DNA from: UBA1181 sp045226255
GTDB lineage: Bacteria > Bacteroidota > Bacteroidia > Bacteroidales > Paludibacteraceae
Direction of reading: 5' to 3'
NCBI GenBank assembly: GCA_045226255.1
Contig: JBGVCG010000003.1
Span: 62,001-126,000 of the forward strand
DNA length: 64,000 nucleotides
Part shown: positions 53,511-62,135 of the stretch, piece by piece
How positions within the stretch are numbered: position 1 is the first letter of the stretch
How the letters are laid out: each line of letters opens with the position of its first letter
Notes under the pieces: generated by a model
The model's database searches: none
What the model saw: only the letters and a program-made list of their open reading frames with translations
What the model was told of the DNA's origin: nothing
Position numbers and translations under genes: made by a program

Positions 53511-53528
53511 TTATTTCACTTCCTCAAA
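53511..53528. other. Attachment site core, right end, within dnaK
   Basis: TTATTTCACTTCCTCAAA, the last five codons and stop of dnaK. It matches 36300-36317 except for one synonymous third-position base. Confidence 0.8.
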
Positions 53529-55424
53529 ATCAACGTCTGTGATGTTGTCGTTGTTTGAGTTTCCGCCAGCGTTGCCACTGTTGTAGCCGGCGCCTGCGTT
53601 AGGGTTGCCTTGCGCCTGTTGCTGAGCGTTGTACATATCCTGAGAAGCGTCTTGGAAGGCTTTGTTCAGGGCTTCCATCGAATCGTCGATGTCCACGATG
53701 TTCTTCGCCTCGTGAGCAGACTTCAGCTTCAGCAAAGCCTTCTCGATGGTCGCGCGCTTGTCGCCTGGCAACTTGTCGCCGTATTCCTTCAGGTTCTTCT
53801 CCGTCTGGAAGATCATGTTGTCAGCCTGGTTCAGCTTCTCGATGCGCTCCTTCTCCTTCTTGTCGGCCTCCGCGTTTGCCTCAGCCTCCGCCTTCATACG
53901 TTGGATCTCGCTGTCGCTCAAGCCAGACGAAGCCTCGATACGGATCTTCTGCTCCTTGCCGGTCGCCTTATCCTTAGCGGATACGTTCAAGATACCGTTC
54001 GCATCGATATCGAAGGTCACCTCGATCTGCGGCACACCTCTTGGCGCTGGCATGATACCGTCCAAGATGAATCGGCCGATGGTCTTGTTCTGCGCCGCCA
54101 TAGGACGCTCGCCTTGCAATACGTGGATCTCCACGGAAGGTTGGTTGTCCGCAGCCGTTGAGAAGATTTGTGACTTCTTGGTAGGGATGGTCGTGTTGGC
54201 GTCGATCAACTTGGTCATCACGCCACCCATCGTCTCGATACCGAGAGAAAGAGGGGTCACATCCAACAAGAGGACATCCTTGACAGTACCTGTCAACACA
54301 CCACCTTGGATAGCCGCACCGACAGCCACCACCTCGTCAGGGTTCACACCCTTGGAAGGAGCCTTGCCGAAGAACTTCTCCACGGCGGCCTGGATGGCAG
54401 GGATACGGGTTGAACCACCCACGAGGATGATCTCGTCCACGTCTCCGACAGACAAGCCAGCCTTGTCCAAGGCGTTCTTACAAGGGTCGATGGTACGTTG
54501 GATCAAATCGTCCACCAATTGCTCGAACTTAGCACGCGTCAAGGTCTTCACCAAGTGCTTAGGCACACCGTCAACCGGCATGATGTAAGGCAAGTTGATC
54601 TCGGTGGAAGTGGTGCTGGAAAGCTCGATCTTCGCCTTTTCGGCAGCCTCCTTCAGACGTTGCAAAGCCATAGGGTCCTTGCTCAGGTCGATACCGCCGT
54701 TCTCGTTCTTGAACTCCTGTACCAACCAGTCGATGATACGGTGGTCGAAGTCGTCACCGCCCAAGTGTGTATCACCTGCTGTGGACTTCACCTCGAAGAC
54801 ACCGTCGCCCAATTCGAGGACGGATACATCGTGCGTACCACCACCGCAGTCGAACACGACGATCTTCATATCCTTGTTCTTTCTGTCCAAACCGTAAGCC
54901 AAAGCGGCTGCCGTAGGCTCGTTGACGATACGCTTCACGGAGAGTCCGGCGATTTCACCAGCCTCTTTCGTGGCTTGTCTTTGTGAGTCGTTGAAGTAAG
55001 CAGGAACGGTGATGACCGCCTCTGTCACCTCTTGTCCGAGGTATTCCTCCGCTGTCTTCTTCATCTTCTGAAGGATCATAGCGGAGATCTCCTGTGGCGT
55101 GTAGAGACGTCCGTCGATGTCCACGCGAGGGGTGTTGTTGTCACCCTTCACCACTTTGTAAGGGACACGTGCGATCTCTTGCTGCACACGATCGTAGGTC
55201 TCTCCCATGAAACGTTTGATGGAGAAAACCGTCTTAGTAGGGTTGGTGATGGCCTGTCTTTTGGCAGGGTCACCCACTTTTCTTTCGCCTCCGTCGATGA
55301 AACCAATGATGGAAGGAGTCGTTCTCTTTCCTTCGCTGTTCGCGATGACGGTAGGCTCGTTGCCTTCCATTACCGCTACGCAGGAATTGGTCGTACCTAA
55401 GTCAATACCAATAATCTTTCCCAT
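53511..55424 (-). CDS. dnaK: Molecular chaperone DnaK (Hsp70)
   Basis: A 637-residue Hsp70. It starts MGKIIGIDLGTTNSCVAVMEG, has the ATPase motifs VFDCGGGTHDVSVLELG (Cys in place of the usual Leu after Phe-Asp) and LVGGSTRIPAIQ, and the substrate-binding domain (DVTPLSLGIETMGGVMTKLI). The C-terminal tail ends in NITDVDFEEVK, the acidic EEVK end typical of bacterial DnaK. The final five codons coincide with the attachment core of the element and so may now be element-derived, without change to the protein. Confidence 0.98.
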   Translation of the reverse strand: MGKIIGIDLGTTNSCVAVMEGNEPTVIANSEGKRTTPSIIGFIDGGERKVGDPAKRQAITNPTKTVFSIKRFMGETYDRVQQEIARVPYKVVKGDNNTPRVDIDGRLYTPQEISAMILQKMKKTAEEYLGQEVTEAVITVPAYFNDSQRQATKEAGEIAGLSVKRIVNEPTAAALAYGLDRKNKDMKIVVFDCGGGTHDVSVLELGDGVFEVKSTAGDTHLGGDDFDHRIIDWLVQEFKNENGGIDLSKDPMALQRLKEAAEKAKIELSSTTSTEINLPYIMPVDGVPKHLVKTLTRAKFEQLVDDLIQRTIDPCKNALDKAGLSVGDVDEIILVGGSTRIPAIQAAVEKFFGKAPSKGVNPDEVVAVGAAIQGGVLTGTVKDVLLLDVTPLSLGIETMGGVMTKLIDANTTIPTKKSQIFSTAADNQPSVEIHVLQGERPMAAQNKTIGRFILDGIMPAPRGVPQIEVTFDIDANGILNVSAKDKATGKEQKIRIEASSGLSDSEIQRMKAEAEANAEADKKEKERIEKLNQADNMIFQTEKNLKEYGDKLPGDKRATIEKALLKLKSAHEAKNIVDIDDSMEALNKAFQDASQDMYNAQQQAQGNPNAGAGYNSGNAGGNSNNDNITDVDFEEVK

Positions 55425-55481
55425 GATTCTATCTTTTTTAGTTAATTATATTCTTAATAATAATTGTTCGTTAATATGTCC

Positions 55482-55502
55482 GCACGGTGTCCGCCACCGT
55501 AC
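55482..55502 (-). other. Short hairpin in the dnaK leader
   Basis: GCACGGTG (55482-55489) and CACCGTAC (55495-55502) can pair with one G-U. It lies within the about 100-base leader between the -7 element and the dnaK ATG. Confidence 0.35.
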
Positions 55503-55527
55503 GTCATAAATATTTCAAAGTTTGTGC

Positions 55528-55535
55528 CAAAGGTA
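55528..55535 (-). promoter_or_regulatory. -7 element TACCTTTG for dnaK
   Basis: Matches TAnnTTTG on the minus strand, about 105 bases before the ATG. No CIRCE-like inverted repeat is seen nearby. The 373-base interval 55425-55797 otherwise holds the dnaK leader hairpin and the esterase promoter. Confidence 0.5.
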
Positions 55536-55750
55536 TATTTGCCGTGACGGACCTCTTCTTTCTGCCAATTTTTAGCTCGGAACCGGTTTTCTGACAATCC
55601 TTTTGTCATTTTGTCTGACAGAATGTCCGCTTTTGGGGGGAGGAGTGTGCTGGGGGATTTGTCCTTGGTTGATTTGCTATTTGACGATATACCATTTATG
55701 ATTTATGATTTGTGATTTACTGTTATAAAGAAAGTAATTCCAAGAAAAAA

Positions 55751-55776
55751 GTGTATATTTGTTCCCTGATATACAC
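55751..55776 (+). promoter_or_regulatory. -7 element inside an 8-base inverted repeat, upstream of the esterase gene
   Basis: GTGTATAT (55751-55758) and ATATACAC (55769-55776) are perfectly complementary. The -7 element TATATTTG (55754-55761) overlaps the left arm and the expected transcription start (near 55766) lies in the centre, the layout of a repressor operator. Confidence 0.45.
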
Positions 55777-55797
55777 TTTATTTAATTATTTATTAGG

Positions 55798-57036
55798 ATG
55801 AAAAGAGTTTTTATTGCTTTGTGTATTTTACTGTCCACTCAGTTGAATGTGAATGCGGGATCCAAGAAGGTGACGCTAGCGGTGGACGGATTAGAGAGGA
55901 GTTATGTAGTGTACACTCCGAGTGGTTTTGACAAGTCCCATAGTCATTCAGTGTTGATGATCCTTCATGGATTGAACGGCACGTCGGAGGGGTATGCCGA
56001 GTTGTGTAATGCCCAAATGCTCAGTGACGTCAATGATGCGTTAGTGGTTCTTCCGCAGGCGTTGGAGGAGCAGGACTCTGAGATACAAACGGCACTCGCC
56101 ACCATGAAACAGTTTGGCATTTTGCCTGCGGAGATGGAGCTGAAGTACCCTTGGGGCGCTGGCGCGCGTATCTCTGTTGATGCCATGAAGGAGATGGCCG
56201 GCGCATCCGCTTCCCTTCTTCCATTGATCATGCCTAATGTGGTGCAGAAGGGTTATGGTGAGTTGAACGAGGTCGTGGATGATGTGAAATTCATCGATCA
56301 GATATATGCGGACATGCAGAAGAGCTATAATGCGAACGATTCCTTCTTCGTTGTAGGAGCCTCCATGGGTGGTGCGATGGCTTACAAATATGCCTATTCC
56401 TCATCCTGCAAGGCGAAGAAAATCTGTGTGATTAATGGATTTGTAGGCTCTGGCGTGGACACGGTAGGCAAGGCGATTAATATCCCTGCGTTGATTTTCC
56501 ATAGCAAGGCGGATCAGGTCGTAAAATATGAGGGTGGCATGTTCAATGGTCCTATCCTCCCGACAATAAACACGGTGGCTGCGCAAAACGGCTGCGGCGA
56601 AAGTCAGCAAAAAGCTGTGGAGGATGTGAAAGAAGATGGCAACCAAGTGGTGAGGATGGATTACTCTTGCGAGGAAGGGAAGGAAATCGTTTACTACGAG
56701 TCTGACAATGCCGCTCATACGGACTTCCTGAATGCCCAGACCAATGACGTTGATTTCTTCGCGGAGATGGAGTTCTTCTTCTACGGCAAGTCCTTCGTCG
56801 GATGTGACGATTACTTGGCAGATCAGCAACTCTCCTTCTACCCTAATCCGGTGGTGGATATGCTCTATACTTCAGAGGAAGGCCGTTTCAGCGTGAAGGA
56901 TCTGATGGGTAGGACGCTCTTCTCTGGGGAGATGTCCAATGGAGCAGTTGATCTTTCCTCTCTTTCCGCTGGTATTTACTTCTTCTCTTTGGAGAACGGA
57001 AAGGGTGTGAAGACGGCTAGAATCGTTAAGAAATAA
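55798..57036 (+). CDS. Exported alpha/beta hydrolase (PHB depolymerase/esterase-like) with T9SS type A sorting domain
   Basis: A 412-residue protein with a signal peptide (MKRVFIALCILLSTQLNVNAG). The hydrolase core opens VLMILHGLNGTSEGY (oxyanion region), has the nucleophile elbow VVGASMGGAM (Ser189), the acid-containing strand ALIFHSKADQVV and a late His in NAAHTDFL, matching the LpqC/PHB depolymerase-like esterases. The C-terminal 75 residues (LSFYPNPVVDMLYTSE ... SLSAGIYFFSLENGKGVKTARIVKK) are a T9SS type A domain. A surface esterase acting on plant or polymer esters is plausible; the substrate cannot be told. Confidence 0.82.
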   Translation: MKRVFIALCILLSTQLNVNAGSKKVTLAVDGLERSYVVYTPSGFDKSHSHSVLMILHGLNGTSEGYAELCNAQMLSDVNDALVVLPQALEEQDSEIQTALATMKQFGILPAEMELKYPWGAGARISVDAMKEMAGASASLLPLIMPNVVQKGYGELNEVVDDVKFIDQIYADMQKSYNANDSFFVVGASMGGAMAYKYAYSSSCKAKKICVINGFVGSGVDTVGKAINIPALIFHSKADQVVKYEGGMFNGPILPTINTVAAQNGCGESQQKAVEDVKEDGNQVVRMDYSCEEGKEIVYYESDNAAHTDFLNAQTNDVDFFAEMEFFFYGKSFVGCDDYLADQQLSFYPNPVVDMLYTSEEGRFSVKDLMGRTLFSGEMSNGAVDLSSLSAGIYFFSLENGKGVKTARIVKK

Positions 57037-57071
57037 TCCCGGAAACCGTAGGCGCAAATAACGAAAAAAAT

Positions 57072-57079
57072 TAACTTTG
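57072..57079 (+). promoter_or_regulatory. -7 element TAACTTTG for pgk
   Basis: Matches TAnnTTTG and gives a leader of about 44 bases before the pgk ATG at 57128. Confidence 0.5.
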
Positions 57080-57127
57080 CGTGCGTAAAAAAGTGATTTT
57101 TTCAGAATTCTAATTTTAAATAGTACT

Positions 57128-58399
57128 ATGCAACTAATTGACAATTTCAATTTTGCCGGAAAGAAGGCAATCGTTCGCGTGGACTTCAATGTTCCGTTGA
57201 ACAAAGAGACTGGTGAGGTAAGTGATGATACCCGTATCCGTGGTGCGCTTCCTACTATCAAGAAGATCATCGCTGATGGTGGTTGCGCTATCCTTATGAG
57301 CCACATGGGTAAGCCAAAGAACGCTGACGCGCATGCAGGTGACCCTAAGTTCTCTTTGAAGCAAATCGTTCCTGCCATCGAGAAATACTTGGGCAAGATC
57401 CAATTCGCTCCTGATTGCGCTGCCGCTTCCGAGCAAGCTAAGAACCTTAAGATGGGTGAGATCCTTTTGTTGGAGAATCTTCGTTACTATCCTGAAGAGG
57501 AGGGTAAGCCACGTGGCATCGAGAAGGATGATCCTGCATACGAGGACGCTAAGAAGGCCATGAAGGACTCTCAGAAGAAGTTCGCTAAGACTTTGGCTTC
57601 TTACGCTGACGTATATGTAAACGACGCATTCGGTACTGCTCACCGTAAACACGCTTCTACAGCTGTCATCGCTGATTCCTTCGACGAGGCTAACAAGATG
57701 TTCGGCTTCTTGATCAACAAGGAGGTTGAGGCTATGGACAAGGTGCTCAAGAGCGCACAAAAGCCTTTCACCGCTATCATGGGTGGCGCTAAGGTTTCCG
57801 ATAAGATCAACATCATCAACAACTTGCTCGACCGTGTGGACAACCTCATCATCGGTGGTGGTATGACTTATACCTTCATCAAGGCGATGGGCGGTAAGAT
57901 CGGTAACTCTCTCTGCGAGGAGGATCGTTTGGACGTGGCTAAGGAAGTGCTCGCCAAGGCTAAGGCTAAGGGTGTTAACCTCCTTCTCCCTGTTGACGCA
58001 GTGAACGCTGACAAGTTCGACAAGGACGCCAACGCTCAAGTTAGCAAGACTGACGAGACTCCAGACGGATGGATGGGTCTTGACATCGCTGACGAGTCTA
58101 TCAAGAAGTTCTCTGAGGTGATCGCTAACTCTAAGACAGTTCTCTGGAACGGTCCTATGGGCGTGTTCGAGTTCGATAAGTTCGCTAAGGGTACTTCCGC
58201 AATCGCTCAGGCTGTCGCTAAGGCAACTCAGGAGAATGGCGCATTCTCTTTGATCGGTGGTGGTGACTCTGTGGCTGCTATCAACAAGAACAAGTTGGCC
58301 GACAAGGTTAGCTACGTTTCTACTGGTGGTGGTGCGATGTTGGAGTACATGGAGGGCAAGGTTCTTCCAGGTATCGCAGCTATCCGCGGTGACAAATAA
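57128..58399 (+). CDS. pgk: Phosphoglycerate kinase
   Basis: Glycolytic enzyme that makes ATP from 1,3-bisphosphoglycerate; 423 residues, cytoplasmic. Signature motifs: KKAIVRVDFNVPLNKETGE near the N-terminus, DDTRIRGALPTI, ILLMSHMGKPK, LLENLRYYPEE, VYVNDAFGTAHRKHAS and the nucleotide loop FSLIGGGDSVAAI. Codon choice is strongly biased (GCT, AAG, GGT), typical of a highly expressed gene. A terminator follows 23 bases after the stop. Confidence 0.98.
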   Translation: MQLIDNFNFAGKKAIVRVDFNVPLNKETGEVSDDTRIRGALPTIKKIIADGGCAILMSHMGKPKNADAHAGDPKFSLKQIVPAIEKYLGKIQFAPDCAAASEQAKNLKMGEILLLENLRYYPEEEGKPRGIEKDDPAYEDAKKAMKDSQKKFAKTLASYADVYVNDAFGTAHRKHASTAVIADSFDEANKMFGFLINKEVEAMDKVLKSAQKPFTAIMGGAKVSDKINIINNLLDRVDNLIIGGGMTYTFIKAMGGKIGNSLCEEDRLDVAKEVLAKAKAKGVNLLLPVDAVNADKFDKDANAQVSKTDETPDGWMGLDIADESIKKFSEVIANSKTVLWNGPMGVFEFDKFAKGTSAIAQAVAKATQENGAFSLIGGGDSVAAINKNKLADKVSYVSTGGGAMLEYMEGKVLPGIAAIRGDK

Positions 58400-58422
58400 G
58401 ATCTGAATTGATCCTAAATAGT

Positions 58423-58457
58423 AAAGCGCCAGTCCGTTTGGATTGGCGCTTTCTTTA
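58423..58457 (+). terminator. Terminator of pgk
   Basis: Arms AAAGCGCCA (58423-58431) and TGGCGCTTT (58444-58452) with a 12-base loop, followed by TTCTTTATT. Confidence 0.88.
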
Positions 58458-58539
58458 TTGTAAAACATTCATGACAAAGGGAACCCTGCTGTACTTGCGC
58501 TATATCGTCCCTTTAGTATTAGAACACGTCAAAATCTCT

Positions 58540-58917
58540 TTATTTCTTCGCTTTAGTCTCTCCCGAAATGGTCAGGACAGGTTTCTTTCCGCTGGTGTTG
58601 GAGTAGATTTTTATGGTTTTATGGAAAGCTCCGCTCACCTTGCTGGTGTAGTATACGTGGACCGAACCTGTGTCGCCAGGCGCTACCGGTTGGCGGGTCC
58701 ATGACGGCTTCACGCAGCCACAGGAAGGAACAGCGTCGGAGACGACGAGCGGTGCTTTTCCCTCGTTTTTGAACACGAAGACATGCTCGGATGTCTCACC
58801 CAATACGTTATCTGTGAATTCGTAGGATGTCTCCTCGAAGACGATTTTAGCCTTTTCAGCCGCTTGCGCCATTGCGAAAGACAATGAGGCTATTAGGAGT
58901 AAGAAAAGTTTTTTCAT
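58540..58917 (-). CDS. Single-domain DUF1573 exported protein
   Basis: A 125-residue protein from the ATG at 58917 (MKKLFLLLIASLSFAMAQA signal). One DUF1573 immunoglobulin-like domain with the conserved VPSCGCVKPSWTRQPVAPGDTGSVHVYY block. The open frame continues 30 codons upstream, but that part overlaps the preceding gene region and lacks the signal. It lies 11 bases downstream of the CcdA-like gene and is last in a three-gene operon. Function unknown; the CGC pair may interact with the redox proteins encoded upstream. Confidence 0.85.
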   Translation of the reverse strand: MKKLFLLLIASLSFAMAQAAEKAKIVFEETSYEFTDNVLGETSEHVFVFKNEGKAPLVVSDAVPSCGCVKPSWTRQPVAPGDTGSVHVYYTSKVSGAFHKTIKIYSNTSGKKPVLTISGETKAKK

Positions 58918-58928
58918 GCTAATTATGT

Positions 58929-59630
58929 TTAAAGTTCGAAGTAATACTCTAAGATAAACAAAATTCCTGAGATAATAAAGAGTATGGCTAAAATACGTCT
59001 GAACCATAGTTCGTAGTGCTGGAATTTATCCAGCGTTTTCTTGGCGGAATCCAGGCTGAAGGCAAAGATCCAAGCCAGCAATAGGACGGGTATTGTCGCC
59101 CCGATGGCGAAGCAGATCGGCACGATGTATCCGTTCCCTTCGGAGAGGGAGGAGGGGATGACGACACCGAAGTAGATGGTGGCGCTGTAGGGGCAGAAGG
59201 CGAAGGCCAGCAGGATGCCGAGCAGGAAGGATTTCCAGAATCCGAATTGCTTGACCATTCGGTTGAACACCACCATGCATTTGTCCGCCAGTCCGTGGAT
59301 ATGGATGATGTCCAGCATCATGATGCCGATAAGGACGAGTATGGGGCCTAAGAAGAGGCCGAAGAGGTGCTGGAAAGATTCCCCTATGCGTAACCCTTGC
59401 GCAAAGATGAAGAGGAGAATGCCCAATGCCACATAGGCTGTCGCTCTGCCTATGGCGTAGGCGATTCCTCTTGTGAACACGCTGCGTTTCCCCTTGTTGT
59501 CTCTGGACATGGCGGTGATGGCAGTGATGTTAGCCGCCATTGTGCAAGGGCACACGGCGACGATGATGCCCCAGATGATGGAGCTTATCCATATGTGATC
59601 TCCGTTGTATAAGTGCGATATGAAGTCCAT
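58929..59630 (-). CDS. CcdA/DsbD-like membrane protein (ArsG-type)
   Basis: A 233-residue protein with about six membrane segments. Cysteines stand in two helices, IIVAVCPCTMAANITAI near residue 26 and FAFCPYSATIYFG near 140, the pattern of CcdA/DsbD transmembrane thiol transporters; some relatives are annotated as ArsG-family permeases. It starts 1 base after the stop of the TlpA-like gene. Likely moves reducing power across the inner membrane to its neighbours; a metabolite permease is the alternative. Confidence 0.78.
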   Translation of the reverse strand: MDFISHLYNGDHIWISSIIWGIIVAVCPCTMAANITAITAMSRDNKGKRSVFTRGIAYAIGRATAYVALGILLFIFAQGLRIGESFQHLFGLFLGPILVLIGIMMLDIIHIHGLADKCMVVFNRMVKQFGFWKSFLLGILLAFAFCPYSATIYFGVVIPSSLSEGNGYIVPICFAIGATIPVLLLAWIFAFSLDSAKKTLDKFQHYELWFRRILAILFIISGILFILEYYFEL

Positions 59631-59631
59631 G

Positions 59632-60729
59632 TTATCGACCGAATAATTTTTTCAGGTAATTGCCTAAGTTGATTTTCTTCCCATCGATCAGCAAAATTTT
59701 CTTGTCGGGGCTGATCAGCACGCCGCATGGTATTTGGTTGACGTGGTATTGCTTAGTGATGGGGCTAGCCCAGTATAGCAGGTCTGAGGCTTGTTCCCAT
59801 GGCAATTCCGGGGCCCTGCAGGCGAAGTCGTGCCATTCCTCCTCGTCCGAGTCCAGGGAGATGGAGAGAACCCTCAACCCGAAATGGTTGTATCGATGGT
59901 AGAGGTCCAACAGGATTTCGTTCCTATCCTTCGTCTCTTTGCACCATGATGCGCCGAAATCTATGTAAAGGTAGTCTCCGTCGTAGTAATCCAGTGATAT
60001 GGTGTCCCCGTCGATGGTTGTCAGGTGGAAGTTGGGTGCAGGAGACCCCACCGTGAACTTTTTCGTGAGGGCGAGTTCGTCGTTTAGGTATTTGACGTAT
60101 TGGGAACTGGAGATGGACGGGTCGAATTTCATGATGATATTCTCCAGTTTGGAGATGGAGAAGGATTCGGAGAGCGAGCACACGAAGTAGGCTGCGCCGA
60201 TGGAGGAAGGGTTGCTGGCCACGAATCTTTCCGTAATGTAAAGTAGCGAGTCGGGTAGCGCTTCGTAGTGGGCGTTGAGTTTCTTCTCCAATTGCGGGTT
60301 CCGTTGTTTCTTGGCGTTTGAGATCTTCACCAATACGGAGTTGCGCTTGTTGGAGATGTTCTTGTATTCGCCCATCAGGAAGTTCAGGTCCGATTGTGAT
60401 CTGGATCCAGTGACGGTTATTTCGTCTGGGTATAACACGGAGCCTCGGATGTTTATTTCCTCGTTCTCCACGAAGACGTCGAATGGACGGCTGGAGCCCA
60501 CTTTGATGAATCGCATGGTAGGGTAGTCCACATGACCCCTGAATTTGAAGTCTCCGTTGCGGATGGGTGTGCTGTCGATGATGACAGGTTCTCCTAATTG
60601 GTTGATCTCCATCATATAGGCTTCTTGGGCATTCACGCAACGCAGGTTCCCGTGGATGACGTATCTATCCTTTTTCACGCAGGCGGTGAAGGATAAAAGG
60701 AGCAATATGAAAACGAAGAACTTTTTCAC
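59632..60729 (-). CDS. TlpA-like lipoprotein with DUF4369 domain and altered active site
   Basis: A 365-residue protein from a GTG at 60729 (MKKFFVFILLLLSFTAC, lipobox Cys17; GGAAAA upstream). An in-frame TTG six codons earlier is an alternative but overlaps the -7 element. The N-terminal DUF4369 domain (YVIHGNLRCVNAQEAYMMEINQLGEP) precedes a thioredoxin-fold domain (VGSPAPNFHLTTIDGDTISLDYYDGDYLYIDFGASWC). The active site reads WCKETK instead of WCxxC, so the second redox cysteine is missing. First gene of the operon with the CcdA-like and DUF1573 genes. Confidence 0.82.
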   Translation of the reverse strand: MKKFFVFILLLLSFTACVKKDRYVIHGNLRCVNAQEAYMMEINQLGEPVIIDSTPIRNGDFKFRGHVDYPTMRFIKVGSSRPFDVFVENEEINIRGSVLYPDEITVTGSRSQSDLNFLMGEYKNISNKRNSVLVKISNAKKQRNPQLEKKLNAHYEALPDSLLYITERFVASNPSSIGAAYFVCSLSESFSISKLENIIMKFDPSISSSQYVKYLNDELALTKKFTVGSPAPNFHLTTIDGDTISLDYYDGDYLYIDFGASWCKETKDRNEILLDLYHRYNHFGLRVLSISLDSDEEEWHDFACRAPELPWEQASDLLYWASPITKQYHVNQIPCGVLISPDKKILLIDGKKINLGNYLKKLFGR

Positions 60730-60744
60730 TGATTTAATTTTCCG

Positions 60745-60752
60745 CAAATGTA
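60745..60752 (-). promoter_or_regulatory. -7 element TACATTTG for the TlpA-like operon
   Basis: Matches TAnnTTTG on the minus strand, 15 bases before the proposed GTG start, so the leader would be only about 10 bases. Confidence 0.5.
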
Positions 60753-60753
60753 T

Positions 60754-60796
60754 AAAAAAAAGCGATAGGGATAAACAGATGGTCTATCCCTATCGC
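60754..60796 (-). terminator. Terminator of the 60826 gene
   Basis: Twelve-base arms GCGATAGGGATA (60762-60773) and TATCCCTATCGC (60785-60796) with an 11-base loop, followed on the minus strand by a run of seven or eight T. Confidence 0.9.
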
Positions 60797-60825
60797 AAGG
60801 CTTTTATATTCTTCCCGGAAGAGGA

Positions 60826-61935
60826 TTATTTAATCTCTCCGATCAAGTTGATGACGAACGTGCTACGGTTAGGGTCGTTCGTAACCAAAGTCAGTCTTTG
60901 ATTGTATTTGCCAGCTTTAGAGTTAGCTGCGTTAACAGTCACATAAATCTCGCCATCTTTGCCCGTCTTGATTGGCTTAGTAGGAGCTTTGATGGTGAAT
61001 CCGTTAGCATCGCAGTGATAAGAACGGATGATGAGAGGGTTCTTTCCAGTGTTTTGAACCTTGAACTTGAAGGTCTTGGTCTTACCAACCTCGATTGGCT
61101 CGAGGGAGATAGTGTTGCCCACTGTCAATACAGGAGCGTCAGCCTTCTCCTCAGCAGTCATGGAAGAGAAATCCTCAGCCACGTTTCCGTAGAGGGTGAT
61201 GTCGAAGTCTGCAGGTTTACCGTTAGCCTTGATCTTCAAAGACTTTTTGAATGTTCCCCAAACGCCAGACTCTTTAGGAGATACAGTAACTTCGATGCTA
61301 CCTCTTTCGCCAGCTTTCAGAACCTCAGGGGTCATCTTAGCGGTGGCCAATTTAGGATTCTCGCTCTCGAAAGAAACTTTGATGTCCTCCTTGCCGTTGT
61401 TGATGACTTCGATGATCTCAGTCTTGCTTTGAGGCTTAGCGTTAGCGTTCTTCTTAGCGTTGGCCTCGTCAGAGAAGTAGATCGTGTTGAAATAACAGTT
61501 CTTCTTCATCAGGCGAAGACCATTCACCTCGAATGGATACTTGTCTTCCACCTTCTGAGCCTTAGGGATCACTTCACCCTTGATGGTCAATCTTTTCTCG
61601 CCGGCATTTGACTTCACCGTGATGGTCTTGGTGAATGAGCCTGGACGGCCGGTGGCGTTATAGGTGGCTTTCACAACACCTGTTTCGCCTGGCTTAACTG
61701 GCTCTTTCGTCCAATCAGGAGTGGTGCAACCGCAAGAGGCTTTCACACTCTGCAATACCAAGTCGGCGTTACCAACGTTCTTGAATTCAAATGTGCAAGA
61801 TACTTTGCCGTTCTCTTCAGGGAAAGTCCCGAAGTCATGGGTGATCTGCTCGAAGTAGATCTCTGGCGCACCCTGCGCAAACATAGTCGCAATTCCTGCG
61901 AACAATGCGATGAAAGAAAATAATAGCTTTTTCAT
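60826..61935 (-). CDS. Multi-domain DUF1573 exported protein
   Basis: A 369-residue protein with signal peptide (MKKLLFSFIALFAGIATMFAQ). Three immunoglobulin-like beta-sandwich units can be traced: IYFEQITHDFGTFPEENGKVSCTFEFKNVG with SCGCTTPDW (about 25-130), a middle unit with TEIIEVINNGKEDIKV, and LEPIEVGKTKTFKFKVQNTGKNPLIIRSYHCDANG near the C-terminus. The first is a standard DUF1573 domain. Periplasmic or surface role; function unknown. It is transcribed alone, ending at its own terminator, next to the operon that encodes a single-domain relative. Confidence 0.88.
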   Translation of the reverse strand: MKKLLFSFIALFAGIATMFAQGAPEIYFEQITHDFGTFPEENGKVSCTFEFKNVGNADLVLQSVKASCGCTTPDWTKEPVKPGETGVVKATYNATGRPGSFTKTITVKSNAGEKRLTIKGEVIPKAQKVEDKYPFEVNGLRLMKKNCYFNTIYFSDEANAKKNANAKPQSKTEIIEVINNGKEDIKVSFESENPKLATAKMTPEVLKAGERGSIEVTVSPKESGVWGTFKKSLKIKANGKPADFDITLYGNVAEDFSSMTAEEKADAPVLTVGNTISLEPIEVGKTKTFKFKVQNTGKNPLIIRSYHCDANGFTIKAPTKPIKTGKDGEIYVTVNAANSKAGKYNQRLTLVTNDPNRSTFVINLIGEIK

Positions 61936-62011
61936 TTCTTCTTATTTAATTATTTGACATTCTTTTTTGTTTCTGAACAAGGGAGTCCGTCTAACTCCTC
62001 GTTTCGGAATG

Positions 62012-62019
62012 CAAATTTA
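62012..62019 (-). promoter_or_regulatory. -7 element TAAATTTG for the 60826-61935 gene
   Basis: Matches TAnnTTTG on the minus strand, giving a leader of about 72 bases. Confidence 0.4.
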
Positions 62020-62135
62020 TAAATTTTGGGATATTTTGTCGCCTCCATCATAAAATAATCCTTAACAAATCTAAAAATGGAAGATTTTGTTCCCCTTGTT
62101 TCATTGATTTGCGAAATTATGTGGAACAGATTTGG

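Larger units (their letters stand above)
36300..53528. mobile_element. Integrated element in the 3' end of dnaK, about 17.2 kb
   Basis: Both ends carry TTATTT(A/C)ACTTCCTCAAA (36300-36317 and 53511-53528), the reverse complement of the last five dnaK codons plus stop. The single difference is synonymous (GTT or GTG for Val), so dnaK is kept intact. Inside each end lie paired TGCAAATAT-like sites in the same orientation and 11 bases apart. A tyrosine recombinase gene lies near the dnaK end. Contents: HTH/excisionase-like proteins, VirE_N and DUF3987 proteins, an eight-gene defence cluster and DUF6266/DUF6943-like genes. No relaxase or conjugation gene is recognised, so it is either mobilised in trans or a phage-satellite-like island. 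Confidence 0.85.

Noticed and set aside
57134..58468. 444-codon minus-strand frame across pgk
   Set aside because: Antisense reading of pgk, which is certain; no ribosome binding site or known domain.
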